In this document: piece after piece, positions 60,952 through 64,000 of the stretch | Position numbering within the stretch: position 1 is the first letter of the stretch | How the letters are laid out: each line of letters begins with the position of its first letter | Source of the DNA: Sparassis latifolia | Taxonomy: Eukaryota > Basidiomycota > Agaricomycetes > Polyporales > Sparassidaceae | Direction: 5' to 3' | Assembly (NCBI GenBank): GCA_018466975.1 | Contig: CM031553.1 | Span: 1,116,001-1,180,000 of the forward strand | Length of the DNA: 64,000 nucleotides | The notes under the pieces: generated by a model | Told to the model about the DNA's origin: nothing | What the model saw: only the letters and a program-made list of their open reading frames with translations | The model's database searches: none | Made by a program: the position numbers and the translations under genes

Positions 60952-61761
60952 ATATGTGTTGTTCCTCCCTTCGAAGATTCTCCTTTGTCAATAGATCAAG
61001 GACGAGAAAATTGGAATAAGAGCATTCATCATGTTGCGTAGATGTCTAATGCACAGTAGGGTATACGTACGGCTTGTCGCAATCGGGGACGCGGAGACGG
61101 TTGTTCCACTCCTTTCTTCACTCTATTGATGTTCTGCTACTGGTACTTGTGCGGTGCATGCAAGACGACACTCTGATAGAATTTATGCACGCTGCTGTAA
61201 CTAGCGCGTGTGGCTCTGACCCCATTGCATTTTGAAAACACGGCTTTGGAGTCCGGTACGTACTACGTTGTGTGCGCGGACTCTCGCGCGGTGACGGTTC
61301 GATCATCCGGCTCGTCGCGAATACAAATATTTGTTAGTTGCCGCCGTAACGGAGCGGCTCGCATTTCGTGGAGTGCCATCTCTGCACGGCGGATGGAGCA
61401 AATCGGTAGACTCATAATTGCAACCACTATATATTTCAAATCACATTCCCCACGCTTTCCACTCCCACAACAGCATAGCAGAGCAGACGAATTACATACA
61501 TGATACACGTTCCTTACAAGCATATGCGTTCGCCCTCAGCACGACATCCTTCCAATCGGAGCTCCACCCGATCCTCACATCCACTCACCAACGCGATATG
61601 AAACACGCCGACAAATATCGATCTGACACGGCACACGATGGACGACAGCAAGAAAGACGCGGACACACAAAGAGGCGAGACACGCAAAAATGAGGCACGA
61701 AACACGAGACACGAGACGCGGACTCAAAGCGCGAGAGGAACGCAGCACACAACACGGGCGT
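60952..61761. other. gap before H2A.Z; no gene seen
   Basis: No frame or RNA gene is recognised. The right part is 3' flank of the H2A.Z gene and is rich in ACACGAGACACGAGACGCGG-like simple repeats (61670-61720). Confidence 0.45.
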
Positions 61762-62883
61762 CTATTGCATGCCCTCGGGCCGCTTGGTCTGCTTCCCCGT
61801 CATGGTAAGACTCTTGTGAATGAAGGGCAGAACACCTGCGAGCATAGTCAAGTGTCAGTGGTCTATTCAAGTGGAGAAGGGAATAGCCGCGAAGGGTGAG
61901 GTATCGTTGAAGTAGGAAAGATGATGCTGCAAAGATACCCGTACTTCAGAGCGGCAGTGTTGTTGTGGCTACGACCTGACGAGTCACAGCTGCAACAACG
62001 CGGCCGCTCTGTAGAGAGCACTACACAGGAAATAGAGTTCCAAGGAATAGTCATGCAGACGGACAAGTGCAGAAGGCGAACAGGAATAAGTAGGAGCCGG
62101 GAAGGCCAAGGACGAAAAAGGCAAAGGAACGGAAAGGAGGGAAGAGCAAATAGACGACACGTACCTCCTCCAGCAATCGTAGCACGCACGAGCGTGTCGA
62201 GCTCCTCGTCACCACGGATCGCAAGCTGTAAATGTCTCGGCGTAATACGCTTCACGCGCAGATCCTTCGACGCGTTGCCTGCAAACTGATGTCAGCACTT
62301 CCACAAAAACAGGAAATTTCACCGCAAAGATATGGGTGAAAGAAGGAATGTGTCGTAGGAAGCTAAGGGGGTGGGCACGCACCAGCGAGCTCGAGCACCT
62401 CCGCGGTGAGGTACTCCAGGATGGCAGAGGTGTACACGGCAGCCTTGGCACCAATCCGGACGTTGTGCTGTGTGCGCTGCTTGAGATAACGGTGGATACG
62501 ACCGACGGGGAACTGCAGACGGGGGGTCAGCACCTGGGTCAGAGACAATAGGAGAAGGGTGGGAATCGGTAAAGACAGAATACGCAGTTACTGATCGCGT
62601 CGGCGTAACGACGTCGTATAGAAACCATGGGCGCCACATTTGTACAAGACGACACGCCGCCACCATGCCGACTCCGTCACGTACAAGAACGCGGACCAAA
62701 AACTCATTACCCGCACGCCTGATAAAATTGAAGGCTCACCTGCAAACCAGCTTTCTGACTCCTTGTCTGCAGAGTGCGCTGCGGGGGTGCTGCAGCCTCC
62801 TGCGCGGCAGCCTCCTTAGCAGCAGCCGCAGCGGACTTGGACTTCCCCCCTGACTTTCCGCCGGACTTGGTTGGCGAGGGCAT
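61762..62883 (-). CDS. HTZ1: histone H2A variant H2A.Z
   Basis: This variant histone marks nucleosomes near promoters and replaces H2A. ATG at 62883 gives [20 protein letters not shown], an Ala/Lys-rich tail. Three introns then join [78 protein letters not shown] and [20 protein letters not shown] with TAG at 61762. [40 protein letters not shown] and the lack of an SQ[E/D] motif separate H2A.Z from canonical H2A. The protein is about 153 residues, slightly longer than usual because of the N-terminal tail. Confidence 0.95.
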
Positions 62884-63244
62884 CTCCGGGCAACTTCAGA
62901 AAAAAATATCGGAAAGGGGGAATAAGAAAATATTGACGGGGGGCAGTAAATGTGGGGGGAGATGAAGGAGCAGACGCGTGCGCGACGCGACTTGACGCGA
63001 AAGTGGCGGGGAGGTGATGGTTCGGGACAAGAAGCACGTCGGGTTCAGGGCAGGGCTGCCCGTGTTTGTGTGCTCCTTGCGCGTGCATCACGTGCGCTGC
63101 CAGACGCGTCGCGCGATCGAACCGCTCCCGAGCCGCTTGCTTAGCGTCGATGGCTTCGCCAACGGATGATATTCCGCTAAAAGCACAGTATTCTACGTCC
63201 ATTATTTCTCGTACATGGTATTCAGAAACTTCGTCCTGGCACGC

Positions 63245-64000
63245 TCAGTATGAGGTGACCTCCGCAGGCATATTCAGCAAACGTCCTTCCATACCTCCTT
63301 CGACCATGACCACCTGCCCAGACACATGCCCCGAGAGGACAGTCGACGCGAGGACGACTACCTGGTTCGCAACGTCTTCCGGGATCGCGACTTTCTTCAG
63401 CGGCATCCTGGGTGAAATGCGAAGTCAATCTCGGCGCGCATGATGCTGGAGGAACGTACGTCGCGAGCGCCCGGTAGATGACCGATGGGTTCGCCAGCGC
63501 TTGTGCTGCCATAGGCGTCTTCACCCATCCTGGAAGTGACGAAGGGGTTAGCTGTGTAAATTGAAGGTAGTTATGGAGACCAACCAGGTGCACAGACGTT
63601 GACCCGGCCCTTGGGCGCAACCTTGACGATCTCGTTCTTGAGGGTCATCGTGAGGCCATACATCATCCCTACACAAACACACATAGCCAGTAAATCCTCC
63701 ACGCCCATCTCAGGGCTCCACTTACCGCTCTTCACCGCCGAGTAATCCGCGTGCCCAAACTCGCCATACTTGCCCGCCGTGCTCCCAATAATCACAACAT
63801 TCGCTTTCTCCTTCTGCACTTCTGTCGCACGCTCGAGCCCGCGCATGTACGCGCGAACGACCAGGAACGCGGACGTCAGATTCGCTGCGATGGTGTTGTT
63901 CCACTGCGCCAGCGACATCTGCGCGACGGGCGCGTCGTCCGGCGGGTAGTAGCCGTGGTTCACGATCAGCACCTGTACGGGCCCGGACCACGCCTCTGCC
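63245..64000 (-). CDS. classical short-chain dehydrogenase/reductase, N-terminus outside window
   Basis: The visible part begins AEAWSGPVQVLIVNHGYYPP (the NAG-like strand reads NHG). It continues MSLAQWNNTIAANLTSAFLV (Asn of the SDR tetrad), VVIIGSTAGKYGEFGHADYS AVKSG (Ser and Tyr-x3-Lys), MTLKNEIVKVAPKGRVNVCA PGWVKTPM, and VAIPEDVANQVVVLAS then HVSGQVVMVEGGMEGRL. The stop is TGA at 63245-63247. The glycine-rich cofactor motif must lie beyond 64000. Three or four introns are visible. The sequence looks intact; the substrate is unknown. Confidence 0.88.

Overview
The window looks like nuclear DNA of a wood- or litter-inhabiting agaricomycete (Basidiomycota). Host genes carry many short GT-AG introns (about 50-66 nt, up to ten per gene), are packed on both strands, and encode mitochondrial and fungal products: Lcl3, Atp14, the F1 inhibitor Inh1, Rpo41, a pepsin-type protease and a PalI/Rim9 membrane protein. 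All calls are from reading the sequence; nothing was searched. Coordinates of multi-exon genes run from start codon to stop codon, introns included.

Layout. 1-2652: end of a broken Ty1/copia element whose LTRs form a direct plus inverted (foldback) array. 3558-25705: a gene-dense host segment with uroporphyrinogen-III synthase (-), a CTP1-like citrate carrier (+), an aldo/keto reductase (-), Lcl3 nuclease (-), an aspartic protease (+), a class II aldolase-like protein (-), a PalI/Rim9-like protein (+), a second aldo/keto reductase (-), INH1 (-) divergent from ATP14 (+), and RPO41 (-). The two reductases are intact paralogues about 7.8 kb apart. INH1 and ATP14 share a 123-bp gap.

25706-35126 is a transposon nest. 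Three short elements with clear terminal inverted repeats and target duplications (one with TAA, two with TA) lie beside a 6.7-kb DNA transposon at 28428-35118 that has 25-bp inverted repeats and an 8-bp target duplication. Its decayed single gene combines AT-hooks, a Cys/His cluster, an RNase H-fold transposase-like core, a DEDDy 3'-5' exonuclease domain and a C-terminal Cys motif. This is the most unusual system in the window. It is broken by an insertion resembling a solo LTR, a nonsense codon and two frame breaks.

35681-39849: an extended SDR resembling D-erythronate dehydrogenase and a cyclopropane-fatty-acid-synthase-type methyltransferase. 40735-53580: a rearranged, repeat-rich accessory block with a segmental duplication (two direct copies), two degenerate tandem arrays, a repeat-associated hypothetical gene and a very young gag-only LTR element with identical LTRs. 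53573-55930 is GC-rich with no gene I can support. 56284-58189 holds two pseudogenes (RACK1-like WD40, SDR). 58496-64000 returns to host genes: ACR3 arsenite transporter, a doubtful membrane protein, histone H2A.Z and an SDR cut by the window edge.
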